Positions 34,284 through 46,016 of a DNA stretch of 64,000 bases are shown here, piece after piece (the first letter of the stretch is position 1; every line of letters begins with the position of its first letter). The stretch is from Bemisia tabaci (lineage: Eukaryota; Arthropoda; Insecta; Hemiptera; Aleyrodidae): NCBI RefSeq assembly GCF_918797505.1, contig NC_092793.1, positions 84,069,912 to 84,133,911 of the forward strand, read 5' to 3'. The position numbers and the translations under genes were made by a program. Under the pieces are notes generated by a model. That model was not told the origin of the DNA. It saw only the letters and a list, made by a program, of their open reading frames with translations, and searched no databases.

Positions 34284-34516
34284 GAGCTTTCAGTAGTAAA
34301 AATTCGAGGTAAATTGGTCCAATAGTTGCCAAGATTGAAGGAGGACAAACTCTTAGCGGTCGGAGAGACGAACATATTTCGTTAACAATTCGAAGTAAAT
34401 TTTGCAACGTCGGTCACGCAGATCGAAAAACCGAGGAGTAGTGGCACATTTAGCGGCTAAGAGTTTTTATTTAAAACAATTTTGAGGTGAGTCGGTCCAG
34501 TAGTTTTCGATATCAT

Positions 34517-34880
34517 ACACGGAGAAAAAAAACTTCGTGCGTGGGACCCGAAGTTTATAGGTCATATGGTTCTCTAAAGTTTTCAGATTGAGCATCCAAA
34601 CACTTTAGATCTAGCTGTCGAGGTTCGGATCACACATCTGAAACTTCAGTTCTTACATCTGAAGTAATTCAGATGTGAGAACCAAAGTTTTTCGGATGTG
34701 AGAACCGAAGGTTTTCGGATGTGAGATCCGAAGTACTTTAGATGTAAGAACTGAAGTTTCAGATGTGTGATCCGAACCTCGACAGCTAGATCTAAAGTGT
34801 GCAGATGCTCAATCTGAAAACTTCAGAGATCCATATGACCTGAACTTCGTATCCAACGCACGAAAGTTTTTTCTCCGTAT
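34517..34880. mobile_element. Palindromic MITE in the satellite
   Basis: The ends ACACGGAGAAAAAAAACTTC and GAAAGTTTTTTCTCCGTAT pair, and the element is close to a full palindrome along 360 bp, with a short centre near 34700 made of repeats of TTCGGATGTGAGA. No ORF. It would fold into one long hairpin. Confidence 0.75.
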
Positions 34881-35003
34881 AGAAGGACAGGACAAACTGT
34901 CTAGCAGCAAAGGCGAAAATATGTCGATTTCGATCCAAGATAAATTTTGCAACGATGGTCATGAAAATTGAATAACTTAAAAGTTATGGCTCATTCGGCA
35001 GCC

Positions 35004-35282
35004 TGATTGTTGAAATTTTTTGTTTGTCGGGACGACATAGATGACACAGGTTAAAAGGCGGAGCGAGATTGGTCGGCTATGTCTTATCGCTGCTTTGTCG
35101 TGCCTTTGTCAGGTGGAGTGGACGACATGTCGGAAACTTAAGAGGTGCCGTTAGCTTGTCGTGAGTTCAACCCGACATAGGCACGACAAAGCAGCGATAA
35201 GACATAGCCAACCAATTACGCCCCGCCTTTTAACCTATGTCATCTATGTCGTCCCGACAAACAAAAAATTTCAACAATCAGG
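35004..35282. mobile_element. Palindromic MITE in the satellite, CAG target duplication
   Basis: The ends CCTGATTGTTGAAATTTTTT and its complement AAATTTCAACAATCAGG bound 279 bp with about 120-bp pairing arms. CAG on both sides looks like a 3-bp target duplication. No ORF. Confidence 0.75.
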
Positions 35283-36239
35283 CAGCTGATCCTAAGAGCT
35301 TTCGTCAAAAGCAAATCCGAGGTAAATCGGTCTAATAGTTGTTGATATCGAAGGAGGACAAATTGCAAAGTGGCAAAATAAAAAATTTATGGTTATCAAT
35401 TCGAGGTAAATTTTGCAACGTAGGTTTCGCAAATCGAAAAACCGAGGGTTGTTGGTACATTTAAAGACCTAGAGCTTTCATTTGCAAAAATCCGAGGTAA
35501 ATTGTAGTCCAAAAATTGCCAAGATTGAAGGAGGATAAAGTCTGGCGGCAAAGACAAAATTATTTTGTTACCAAATCGAGGTATATTTTACAACGTCGGT
35601 TTCACAAATCGAAAAATCGAGGGGTGTTGGTACATTTAGAGGCCTAGAGTTTTCATTTGCGAGAATCCGAGGTAAATCGGTCCAATAGTTGCCGAGATTG
35701 AAGGAGGATAAACGGTCCGAGGGCAAACACAAAAGTATTTTGTTCCCAATTCTAGGTAAATTTTGCAACATCGGTTTCGCAAATCGAAAAACCTAGGGGT
35801 GTTGGTACATTTAGAGACCTAGAGCTTTCATTTGCAAAAATCCGAGGTAAATTAATCCAAAAATTGCCGAGAGTGAAGAAGCATAAACGGTCTGGAGGCA
35901 TAGACGAAAGTATTTTATTACCAATTCGAGGTAAATTTTGCAACGTCGGTTTCGCTAATCGAAAAACCGAGGGGTGTTGGTACATTTAGAGACACTGAGC
36001 TTTCATTAGCTAGAATATGAGGTAAATCGGTCCAATAGGTGCCGAGATTGAAGGAGGAGAAACAGTCTGGTGGCAAAGACGGAAGTATTTTGTTACCGAT
36101 TAGAGGTAAATTTTGCAACGTCGGTTGCGTAAATCGAAATAGCGAGGGGTGTTCGACCTTAAAGAGACTTAGAGCTTTCATTTGCAAAAATTTAGTGTAA
36201 ATTGTTCCAAAAATTGCATTTTGACCTGTGCTTTGCGCC

Positions 36240-36438
36240 AAAATTTCTCATTTCTCATCGTCTCTCAAATGAGGCGTCACAAAAGGGGGATTGCCATTTG
36301 AAAAAAAGAGTTGATGCCCACATTGGAAAGGACCGAACAGATTAAGATTTAGGAACATCCCCTAAGTTTCAAATTTCTTTGTCAATTAGGAAAAATTTTA
36401 CAAGGGTGGTAAGTGACTTTTGCATAACCCTGTATGGC
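36240..36438. mobile_element. Right-end fragment of a CAGGGTTAT-type TIR element
   Basis: It ends GACTTTTGCATAACCCTG followed by TA, like 33346, and shares GGGGATTGCCATTTGAAA with 33205. No left end is nearby, so it is a broken copy. The stretch from here to the next exon (36439-37160) has no recognised feature. Confidence 0.5.
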
Positions 36439-37160
36439 ACCAAATTAGTCTGAGATTATGAGGTAGTTCTTCTTTCAAATCAAATGGGGTGGGGATGTAC
36501 TCTCAATATTCAGTTAAAATGCCTCTACTCGCTCAAAACAAAAATTCAAAGTTTCCAAATTTTTTTTGGATTGTTTGCAATGATGAATGGTACAGTGTTT
36601 ATTACTCCTGACAATGAAAAGAGTTTAAGAGTTAAATATTACCGACAATGAAAAGAAGCATGAGACAATTGTACTAAGGTAAGCGGGCTGCCCGAGAGGC
36701 ATGGATGGCACAGTTGAAGATTGAGTCAGCATCTCATGAGATGCTGGTGATGGCTCTGGAATTTGCCTGTTGGTTGGAATCCATCTGAAGTTCCCAAGTT
36801 TCTAGTTTCTTAAGATTCGCAGTTTCCCTATTTCCGGTTTCTTTTCTGAACTTTCCAAAGCACTATAAATTATGACCACTGATTATTTTCCAGCGCCTGT
36901 TTGATGTATGCCATTTGGAGGAAAACGATTCTTATGAGGGACAATAAACCCGTTTATACCCTCCTTTAGAACAACAGTGATAAAAACAATTTTTTTTTTT
37001 TTTTCTCAACGAAATGTACTTGAACTTGACTTTCTAGCAGTATTCCTTGCTGTAAGAGAGCTATACCAAACCAAAGAAAGAAAAAAAAAACTGAGAAAAC
37101 TAAGTTGACAACATGAGTACACTTAACAAATAGAAAGGACTTGCACTAACTTCAACTTAC

Positions 37161-37332
37161 CAAAACTTTGCTGGAAATTATAAGGCCTTCATCAATTAGC
37201 TTGATCCTATACTCTTGGGGCTTGTGTTGTGAAGTCATCCTGAACTCCTCTATGACTTTGGCTCTCTTGAAATCACCTGGTGTATGCTCATAGACAACCA
37301 CATCTCCAACTTCTGGTTTGTCTTTTGAGTAG
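37161..37332 (-). CDS. TDRD12: TDRD12-like gene, exon d: first Tudor domain, barrel part
   Basis: A 172-bp exon after acceptor TTTTAAAAG and before donor TTG|GTAAGT. It encodes YSKDKPEVGDVVVYEHTPGD, then FKRAKVIEEF and YRIKLIDEGLIISSKVL. These are the Tudor barrel strands: GDVVVYE, FKRAKV and the LIDEG turn that replaces the DYG of typical Tudors, as in TDRD12 relatives. It completes the Cys codon begun in exon c and ends in phase 0. It is isolated by introns of 10 kb and 16 kb full of transposons, but phases agree on both sides. Confidence 0.85.
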
Positions 37333-37639
37333 CTTTTAAAACAATGAGAAATGAATATTATAATTGGGTTACCTTGAGAAAATACTATAAATCAAATTCT
37401 TCACCATTCATTTTACTTTTTCACCCCCCCCCCCCCCTCCCCGGGTTTCCCCTATTTTTGAAATTTGAGAAAAGTTAAGCTCCCCAGGTCTCAAAACGTG
37501 CTACGAACTGGATAGTTGGGATCATATTTTTAGTTCCAAATTTTACTATTACAAACAAAAAAAAAGAGGAAAAAAACTGAGAGACATGCGTACTAAATAC
37601 ACGCACAGTAGGTTTTAAACACTTTTAATGCGGTCAACA

Positions 37640-38860
37640 TACCACCCGCGATTTTTTTGCGGAAATGCCCCCCCTTTTTCCCATCCACAAGTACCGTATG
37701 GATTATTGTCTTTCCGGGCGGTTTCTCCCTAGTGCTGAAAATACTAAGACAGCTTACTTCCAAACATGCTTTTAAATCTATATTATACAGCTACAAGCAA
37801 AATCTTGGAAGCACTATTTCTGACGAACTGCCGGACCGATAAGGATGATCTTTACATGTATGTCATCTGTAGTAGATGTAGATGTGCAAAAAATTATGAA
37901 ACCCCGAACTTTTAATGTTGTAGAGCTTTTAAAGCTCATGTCACTTAAGTCCAATGTTAATAGCGTGAGAGATATGTCGTTTCCGCTAGAAACGTCAAGG
38001 TGTGGGATTCTACCTGAGTGACTCGAATAAGCAATAAAACAATGGAAAAGCTCGTGAAGGGCTCCTCATTTGAAGAGTTGAGGAACAGTGCATCGCTCAG
38101 GGTTCAAGGTTCAAGGTCCAAGGTATAAGGTTTAACTCAATTTTTCCTGCATTCTTCCGGCTTTGGTTTGTAGCATTGGTCAATTTACTTGATTGCTGAA
38201 TTTCTATTAATATTTACAGCAGATACAAAGTGAGAAGGCAGGCGCTGCGTCGCGTCGGGACGGGGCGGACCAAATATTATTAACTCTTAACGGTCGAAAT
38301 CCGATTATTTTTTTTTAATTTAAGTATTTAAAAATAACATAATAAATGGAAATTTCTCCAGTAAGTGGACTGTGAAATTATGCATATCCAGCTATTCCTC
38401 ATCAGTTACAAATCTGAGTGTTACGTCAAAAATTTTGAAATCGATGCAGCTCGAATACAAAATGGTGTATCAAAATGGAAGAACATTTTTGCCTATACAT
38501 ATGCGTATAGGGAACGCGAAGCGGGCCTGAGGGCGCGAGGCGCCCTCCCGGGGGTTGGGCCGCGTAGCGGTCAGGGGGCACGCCCCCTAATACTTGGTAT
38601 ATACTTGTAAAGAATCCAAATTTTTAAAATTATCAAAGTCACAGGATGGAAGTTTCTAAGGCATAGAAATTAATGACAAGTTTTGATTGGTTTTACAGGA
38701 AAAAAGAAACATTTTATTTGAGACAAATAAATTCAACAAAAAGTATGTAGCTGTCATTTTCGATTACTAAGATCATCTCCTTAGTAAAAAAAAAATAAAT
38801 AAAATAAGTATAACAAAAATAATGATAAGGTAAAAATAGATCATCTCATAAGTAAAAAAA
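37640..38860. repeat. Diverged repeat, partly inverted copy at 40320-40620
   Basis: 37650-37800 matches the reverse complement of 40480-40620 (shared ATTGTCTTTCCGGGC and GCTGAAAATACT). 38580-38630 and 38800-38860 match 40420-40450 and 40320-40370 in reverse. The repeat is therefore present twice in opposite orientation. It has no coding sequence. Confidence 0.5.
38515..38600 (+). repeat. GC-rich hairpin repeat
   Basis: GTTGGGCCGCGTAGCGG, then CAGGGGGCACGCCCCCTA: two adjacent short hairpins. An inverted copy with the same words is at 54905-54985. It is likely the end of a dispersed element. Confidence 0.6.
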
Positions 38861-39262
38861 AAATAGAATATAACATTGACAAGCTGGTGTCTGCAATCGC
38901 AGTGCGATAGCAATACTCGTCATGGGAACTTGAGAAATGTTTGATAAATCACTTAGCATTGGGTATACCATTTTCAGGATGGATACCTACTGGGATCTGC
39001 TTTTGATTCAGCAAAGATTCAGCAGAAGTCAAAACATTTACCTATGGCTTACCTATGCAAATCCACTTTACTAAAAAAAGAAAATAACATAATCAATTTG
39101 AGTGAACATACGGCTGATTGTATGAAGGAGGTACACTCCAGTATTTTTGTTTAACATATTAACTCACAAGAAAATTTTCGTACATTTTTTACCTAGTATT
39201 AATTATTTTCAATTATTTTTTGATGATTGGTCTAAAACATTCAATACAACCAGTAAAAATTA

Positions 39263-39357
39263 ACCGCCCCCTACGGGTTTCGAACCCTTGCTTGCGCCCA
39301 AGCAATTTCTGTCAGCGATTGTGAGGTGGCGTAGACCACTGAACCACCACGATGCAC
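39263..39357 (-). repeat. tRNA-derived SINE head or tRNA pseudogene
   Basis: On the minus strand the A box TGGTTCAGTGG and the B box GGTTCGAAACC are both good RNA polymerase III promoter matches, about 50 bases apart. The 5' part GCATCGTGGTGGTTCAGTGG resembles tRNA-Gly. The acceptor stem does not close and the anticodon arm is poor, so it is not a working tRNA gene. Confidence 0.5.
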
Positions 39358-40055
39358 GAATCAACTGAGAGAGAATAGAGCATTTAAGAGACTCGGACAA
39401 TGGACGGGGCTTCACAAGAGCTGTTGACCTTGACGCTTCGGCAACTGCCGTGATATGAGAGAACGGAGTAAGCGCGTTTTTGTATGAGCCATAAGTAGGC
39501 TATTCTTTCATGTGTCTCGAGGTTCATCCCAGCATGCATACGCGATCGTGGCAGTTGAGCTAAGGCAATATTTGCATATTCATGAATTAGATCAATCAAT
39601 CTAGTTCTGATTTTGGCTCCTTTGGAACGAGTCCTCCAGAGCAATTCTCCGCCTTGTAGGATGGTTATTATTTCTGTATTATTATTTTTAAAATTTGAAG
39701 TGGGATAATGGCGGCATCTCAAGAGCAACGAGGAAGGCGATTGTTTGCACCAACGAACAGAAAATGGATAGCGAAAAATAACCAATCAGAACCTCCCAAA
39801 ACAAAGAATTTGCCTAAATTCGTTTTTCGGTGGTTCTGCACAGATTTACCAGTCAGACACGACATCTCAAGGCAAAAAAAAACTCGCAGAAAGCGAATTT
39901 TAGAATTCTACACAACGATTTTTGATACATCCGAAAATGAATCAAAGACCAGGCACTGGGTATTTCGCTCAAGGTCACAGAGACATAGGGAATTACATAG
40001 CCGTAGCAGCGGAACGATTCCAAGTTCATGGGGAACTCCGTCCCCATGACAAAAC

Positions 40056-40301
40056 AAATGTTGCACACAAAAGTTTAACTTCAAACGTGAGAGTTATTGT
40101 ATTCAATGACAGCTCTCTGTAACTGGGAAGAGTAATTTGGATGGGTCTTTGGAACCTTATATGTTGACCAAGTTTGTACAAAATCACGGTGCACAGACTC
40201 ATTTGCTTGTTCGCTAAAAAAAACCTACACCGGCTTCTGAGAGCTGTCATTGAATACAATACCTCTCCTATGTGAAGTTAAACTTTAGAGTGCAACATTT
40301 C
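40056..40301. repeat. Palindromic MITE-like repeat, 246 bp
   Basis: AAATGTTGCAC...AAGTTTAACTTC to GACAGCTCTCTG pairs with AGAGCTGTCATTG...AAGTTAAACTTTAGAGTGCAACATTT. The arms are about 65 bp. No ORF. Confidence 0.65.
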
Positions 40302-40620
40302 TTTCTATGTTATATTCTATTTTTTTACTGATGATATGGTCTATTTTTACCTTATCATTATTTTTGTTATACTTGATCATGAAACTTTCATGATCTACCT
40401 TGGAAACTTCCATGCTGTGATTTCGATCATTTTAAAAAATTGGATTCTTTACACGTATATACCAAGTATTTAAAAGTATTTTCGGAAGTTATCTGTCTCA
40501 GTATTTTCAGCACTGCTCAGAAACTGCCCGGAAAGACGATGATCCATATGGTGGTTGTGGATGGAAAGGAAAGGAGTGGGTGCCTTTTAACGTTTAAGTT
40601 ACAGGAAGATATGTTGAGTA

Positions 40621-41666
40621 AATTTTTCAGGCTCTGTCCCCAGTCCATTTCAATTTTTTTTTTGCAATTTGGCGCAGAATGTCCCAAAAAGCGTGAGAAG
40701 AACCCCAAAATACCCAAAAATCACGGATTTCAGGATATGAATTTTGAAAATCGTTTAGAAAACTGGTAAAATCGATTTCTCGCGAAAACATACATAGGAA
40801 AACATGTGCTTGAAACTTGTTTCCCCTAACCCTCTGTACAAATCACTGATACTTCATGGATAATTGTTACTGGGACCTTCTTATGCTAAAGACAAGTCAG
40901 AGTGATGAGTGGTGAGAAAGTAAACAGATTTTACCCTTTACTGGGAAAACATCAATCATACAAAAAAAATATAATTAAAAAATTGCATATCGCGTGATAA
41001 TAAAGTATTTAAATAAAGAAGTAAGAATCAAACCAGTGCCTGCATTGTTAGTGGTAGAAGTTTATTTTCTCACATGCATTTTAGGAAGTTCCATCAGTAA
41101 GAAAATTTTGATAAAAGCACAATAACAATTACACTAAAAACATATCACAATGCGTTATGTGTAGGAACAATTATTACAGGAAAGATCAATGAAAAATATA
41201 TCAGGCAATTGAAATTGGACTGGGCACCAAATTTGAGATTAAGTGATAAGAACTTGGAGAGCTAAAAGACGAAGTACATGGATTATCAAAATGTGATCAG
41301 TGATCTCATTAGGCCAAATGTGGTACAATGCGGTGAAAGCTAATTACTATGATAGGTTTATGCAGAGGTCCGTTAAGCTGGAAGCACTTTTTTGTAGGTC
41401 AAGTTGTGTATTTAATAAAAAGATGTTATTCAACATGGATTGCCTTTATTCTAAAGATTCTAATACATTGAGTATTTTTTCATCATTGCTTTTAAGCAAT
41501 ATGGTTAAATTCGTTTTGATATTTGAGATAGTATTATTGAAATCTTTCAACAGTTGATAAATGTTTGAATGGGGATCTTTCATGTGCTCTTTGAAACACT
41601 TAGGAAAGCTTCAACCAGTTTTCCAAGTAGTTCCCAAGTACTTTTCCAAATCACAATCATTACAAG
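40621..41666. other. Intron without recognised features
   Basis: AT-rich sequence. Small ORFs such as 41300-41557 have no motif I know. Confidence 0.5.
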
Positions 41667-41670
41667 ATAT

Positions 41671-42039
41671 TGTAATGGTATGAGGCCATATCACTTACGT
41701 TTCTAAGGCCACATTCCATTATGCTTTCTAGCTCATTCGGTCCGAAAGCCATCAATTTCGCAAGTACAGGCTTGGGCGAGTATGTTGATGTTTAGAGCAT
41801 CTATCTTGTAGCGCCGATCATCTCGCGATCACGCCTCCGACGTCATAGCTCGGTCAGACGTTACAAGACATATACTTTCGAGATTTGCGGCGCGTTTTCG
41901 TATATCGAGGCAGCGAGTAGACAGGTCACCTTAGCCAAGTGCATTCTATGTATACCGTGCTATCTTACAGATTATATTGATCAGTCTCTACCATTTGACT
42001 ACGAGCGTTGGATCATTTCATCCCCCCCCCCCCATTACA
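41671..42039 (+). repeat. 5' LTR of the non-autonomous element
   Basis: It starts TGTAATGGTATGAGG and ends with a C run plus CATTACA; TGTAATG/CATTACA form a short terminal inverted repeat. It matches 50661-51029 over the whole length. Confidence 0.93.
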
Positions 42040-42109
42040 TAGTGGAGACGTCGGGTCAGGAGCATTGTCATCCGAAAATCCCAGGTTAGTAGAATAATTT
42101 GAATTTAAA

Positions 42110-42425
42110 TTAGAAAATTTACAGGGTTAGTAGGAATTTTTCGAGCTTCACCAAGTCAAAATTCTTGAAAACTATTAGTAATTTTCATTTAATTGATAGT
42201 ACAAAAACGGTCAGTAATTTTCAAGCTTCACAAAGTTGAGAACAGAAAGCGTTAAGTATTTAAGTTTACAACGAAGAAAATCTACAGAGTTAGTGGTAAT
42301 TTTTCGAGCTTCACCAAGTCAAAAATTCACGAAAACCAAAAGTAATTTTCATTAAATTGATTGTACGAAAACAGTTAGGAATTTTCAAGCTTCAAAAAGT
42401 TGAAAATAGAAAGCGTTACGTAATT
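42110..42425. repeat. Leader direct repeat, two units
   Basis: The phrase AATTTTTCGAGCTTCACCAA and what follows (about 150 bp to GAAAGCGTTA) occurs from about 42130 and again from about 42297. The units differ by small changes. Between the LTR and this repeat no clear primer-binding site could be matched. Confidence 0.7.
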
Positions 42426-42679
42426 TTCAAGAAATTTTTACTATTATTATATTCTCCAATTAAGGACTACTTACAAAACTCTAGGTAATTTTCCTTGCAA
42501 TCGTTCCATCCAAATCTAAAATTTTAATTTGCTTTAAAGTGAAAAATTAGCCGAAAGTCTCAAGTAAGTTTATTGGAAGAATTAAATATTCAGTGAAATT
42601 CTATTCACGGATTTTCCTTTCGAATTTTCTGGGGCAGCAGAAAATTATTTCAGAAATTTAGACAGAAAGTCGAAAACCG

Positions 42680-44981
42680 AAAGGAGGAGTATCGTTTTGG
42701 GCCTTTTCCGGCCCCACCTGAATTTTGCTAAATGTTTAATATTTTCAAAGTACTAGTCTTAGGTAGACTCTGTGCCAAATATTAGACCGAACGGAGCCCA
42801 TGCAAGGGCGCAGCAGCGCCTCAAACCCAAAATCCTGGTTTCGAAAAATAATTATTTTCGTCGACTTTTTCGACTGTTATCACTCTTCCAGCAGATGATT
42901 CCTATGTACTTTTTGGCGTACTTTCCGTTTCTAGCCTTTTTAAAGGCCTCCGATAAATTTTAAGGGACCTTATGGCCCATTGTTGCCATTTTTGGCCCAT
43001 TTTTAGGGGTTTTTTCCATTTAACACATTCAAAACTTAGTTTAATCCAAAAACTGTGTACACTTTTGAAAAGTACGTAAAAAAATGAATGAAAAATGTTC
43101 AGTAAAATTTTTTCATACGTTGCCAAATTTCCGAGAAAATTGGTCCCAAAGTGTCAAAAACGGCAAAAAATCGATAAATCGCCGCGCCTAAGGTTCAAGA
43201 AAGGGGAGTACAACTTACATATTGTACCAGGTAACAGCTCTTATTCATCCATACAACATATTAAAATATCATAGTTGTACCTGGATTCCCACGATGTGAA
43301 AATTGACCGAGATGTCGATTTTAGCGGCCTTTTTATACTTGAAGGCAGCTCTTTTGAATGTTTTTCGACCTTGGTCACCCTCTATGGGTGTGTACTATAT
43401 GTATTTTTCTACGTTTTTTTCATATCTGGCCATAAAAATGGCTTCCTGTGAATTTTAAAAGGCCTAACAGTCCATTGTTGCCAATTTTCACCAATTTTTA
43501 GGGGTTTTTTCAAGTTAACGTGTTTGAAACTTAATTTAATCTAGAAACCGTGTACAATTTCGGAAAGAACGTAAAAAAATACATAAAATGTGATTTGTAC
43601 CTTTTCCCTACGTTGCCAAATTTTCGAGAAAAATCGTCCTGAAGCGCCAAAAATGCCAAAAATTGGATGAATCATCACGTCGAAGGTTCCAGGAAGTGAA
43701 TTATGACATTCATGTGGATCGTGGGACACTTTCTCCACGCATTTTCTGTTGTTCGGTACATTTGGCCTGTAGCAAGTATCTTGAGAACCAAGGATTATCT
43801 TGAGGTTATAGGAATAAAAAGGTGAACTGGAGTGAAGGGTAAAGTAAAAGCACCTTGAGGGCCCGTTTTGTCACGTTCATCTGCGCCATTACATGTTCCT
43901 TGAGATGAATTGCAATTTTCCATTTTCGATGCGTTAATTGTAGTGAAAGAAAACTTGAAATTCACTTCCTGGAGCCTTCGACGTGATGATTCATCCAATT
44001 TTTGGCATTTTTGGCGCTTCAGGACGATTTTTCTCGAAAATTTGGCAACGTAGGGAAAAGGTACAAATCACATTTTATGTATTTTTTTACGTTCTTTCCG
44101 AAATTGTACACGGTTTCTAGATTAAATTAAGTTTCAAACACGTTAACTTGAAAAAACCCCTAAAAATTGGTGAAAATTGGCAACAATGGACTGTTAGGCC
44201 TTTTAAAATTCACAGGAAGCCATTTTTATGGCCAGATATGAAAAAAACGTAGAAAAATACATATAGTACACACCCATAGAGGGTGACCAAGGTCGAAAAA
44301 CATTCAAAAGAGCTGCCTTCAAGTATAAAAAGGCCGCTAAAATCGACATCTCGGTCAATTTTCACATCGTGGGAATCCAGGTACAACTATGATATTTTAA
44401 TATGTTGTATGGATGAATAAGAGCTGTTACCTGGTACAATATGTAAGTTGTACTCCCCTTTCTTGAACCTTAGGCGCGGCGATTTATCGATTTTTTGCCG
44501 TTTTTGACACTTTGGGACCAATTTTCTCGGAAATTTGGCAACGTATGAAAAAATTTTACTGAACATTTTTCATTCATTTTTTTACGTACTTTTCAAAAGT
44601 GTACACAGTTTTTGGATTAAACTAAGTTTTGAATGTGTTAAATGGAAAAAACCCCTAAAAATGGGCCAAAAATGGCAACAATGGGCCATAAGGTCCCTTA
44701 AAATTTATCGGAGGCCTTTAAAAAGGCTAGAAACGGAAAGTACGCCAAAAAGTACATAGGAATCATCTGCTGGAAGAGTGATAACAGTCGAAAAAGTCGA
44801 CGAAAATAATTATTTTTCGAAACCAGGATTTTGGGTTTGAGGCGCTGCTGCGCCCTTGCATGGGCTCCGTTCGGTCTAATATTTGGCACAGAGTCTACCT
44901 AAGACTAGTACTTTGAAAATATTAAACATTTAGCAAAATTCAGGTGGGGCCGGAAAAGGCCCAAAACGATACTCCTCCTTT
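42680..44981. repeat. 2.3-kb palindrome (1.02-kb arms), a MITE-like passenger in the LTR element
   Basis: 42680-43702 and 43959-44981 are almost perfect reverse complements around a 256-bp spacer; the mirror-image ORFs in the arms give identical peptides, which shows the near identity. The ends AAAGGAGGAGTATCG...GGCCCCACCT resemble the sequence just upstream of the DDE transposase (51175-51216). This suggests that the palindrome is a non-autonomous relative of that transposon, inserted between the LTR leader and gag. It has no gene of its own. Confidence 0.82.
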
Positions 44982-46016
44982 GAAATTTTGTATCACTGAA
45001 ATTTTATTCGCAAATTTCAATGCAGATCATTTCTGGGGCAACAGAGAAGAATTTAAAATTTGTTTTAGAATTATCAGTCGAAATTGATTCGCAGATGTTA
45101 CTTTAAGAAGACTTGTGACCTGTAACACTTGTAACCTGTGCATACTTCAAAGTTCTGAAAGTTGATTTCTTCTTCAAGCTTTCATACTAGCATTTTATTT
45201 GAAGAAAGCTTAGTTTAAGCATATCATCTCCTTGTGCCTATCGCGGCAATTTGGCGACTTTGTCTCAGATTTTTCTCCCGTGCTGATTCTGGAACGCAGC
45301 TGTGATCAAACTTTTCAAGTCACGACGCTGATTGCGCAGACAATCTGGACGCGCGACGAAATCTGGGATTTCTTCAAGCCTTTTTGCTGATTCTTCTTTC
45401 ATTGCTTCTATCAGTGTTTGCTAAATTAGTGCCGAGTAAGCAGAATTATCTTATTTTTTTTTGCTGAAGTCAAAATCTCTGCTCGTTGGGAAATTGTGCG
45501 CCATTTCATAAACATCGCGTCGAGTAAATAAACTGTAAAAGCTGCCTTGTCTACACTGAATTGCGACTTGTGTGAGAGTTACGGGAAGCAACTCAATGAA
45601 GGGAATAGCATAATACGAAAAAAAATCTTTTTTCAAAATTGCGTTTTTAGAGACTCGTCTATGTTTCCAATCGCGTTTGTTGCACCGAGAGCGGTTTCGA
45701 AAACGCTGATGCGAGTAAACACCATGTAAAACCGACCGAGTCCATATTGCCTCATGCCGGTTTGATTGAGAACGAGTACGATGCGGTTGGGTTTGAATGG
45801 CAAACCGAGCTTGTGCAGGCAGTTCCAGGACCAAGGGACATACTGTTAGAGGGCATGGAGACCAGAGACAACGGCCGAAAAATGACCCAAGACTGGAACC
45901 AAACATTCCAACCTGGTTTATAGGGGCAAAGTTCCGCGCAGATAGATCCTCGAGGACACAGGGCCTTCCAGGAAATACTGGGACAAAACCAAGAAAATCA
46001 AGCTCAGCAACAAGAA
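44982..46016. other. LTR element leader between palindrome and gag
   Basis: There is no clear ORF in the gag frame until after a TAG at 45921-45923, but gag-like reading is possible upstream of it (see the gag entry). ORFs on the minus strand here are shadows. Confidence 0.5.

Larger units (their letters stand above)
34215..36235. repeat. Satellite with a period of about 175 bp, split by two MITEs
   Basis: The phrase GCAACGTCGGT..CGCAAATCGAAAAACCGAGG recurs near 34230, 34407, 34951, 35417, 35592, 35767, 35941 and 36117. After removal of the inserted MITEs (34517-34880 and 35004-35282) the spacings are 174-185 bp. Units also share GAGGTAAATTTTGCAACG and GATTGAAGGAGGA. No gene; the ORFs across it repeat with the same period. 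Confidence 0.85.

Noticed and set aside
42772..44889. Four ORFs of 63-74 codons in the large palindrome, identical in pairs
   Set aside because: Identity results from the mirrored arms; the two pairs overlap each other on opposite strands and have no motif.
45451..45906. 151-codon minus-strand ORF before gag
   Set aside because: Opposite to the gag leader, no motif, Lys-rich end from a poly-T run.
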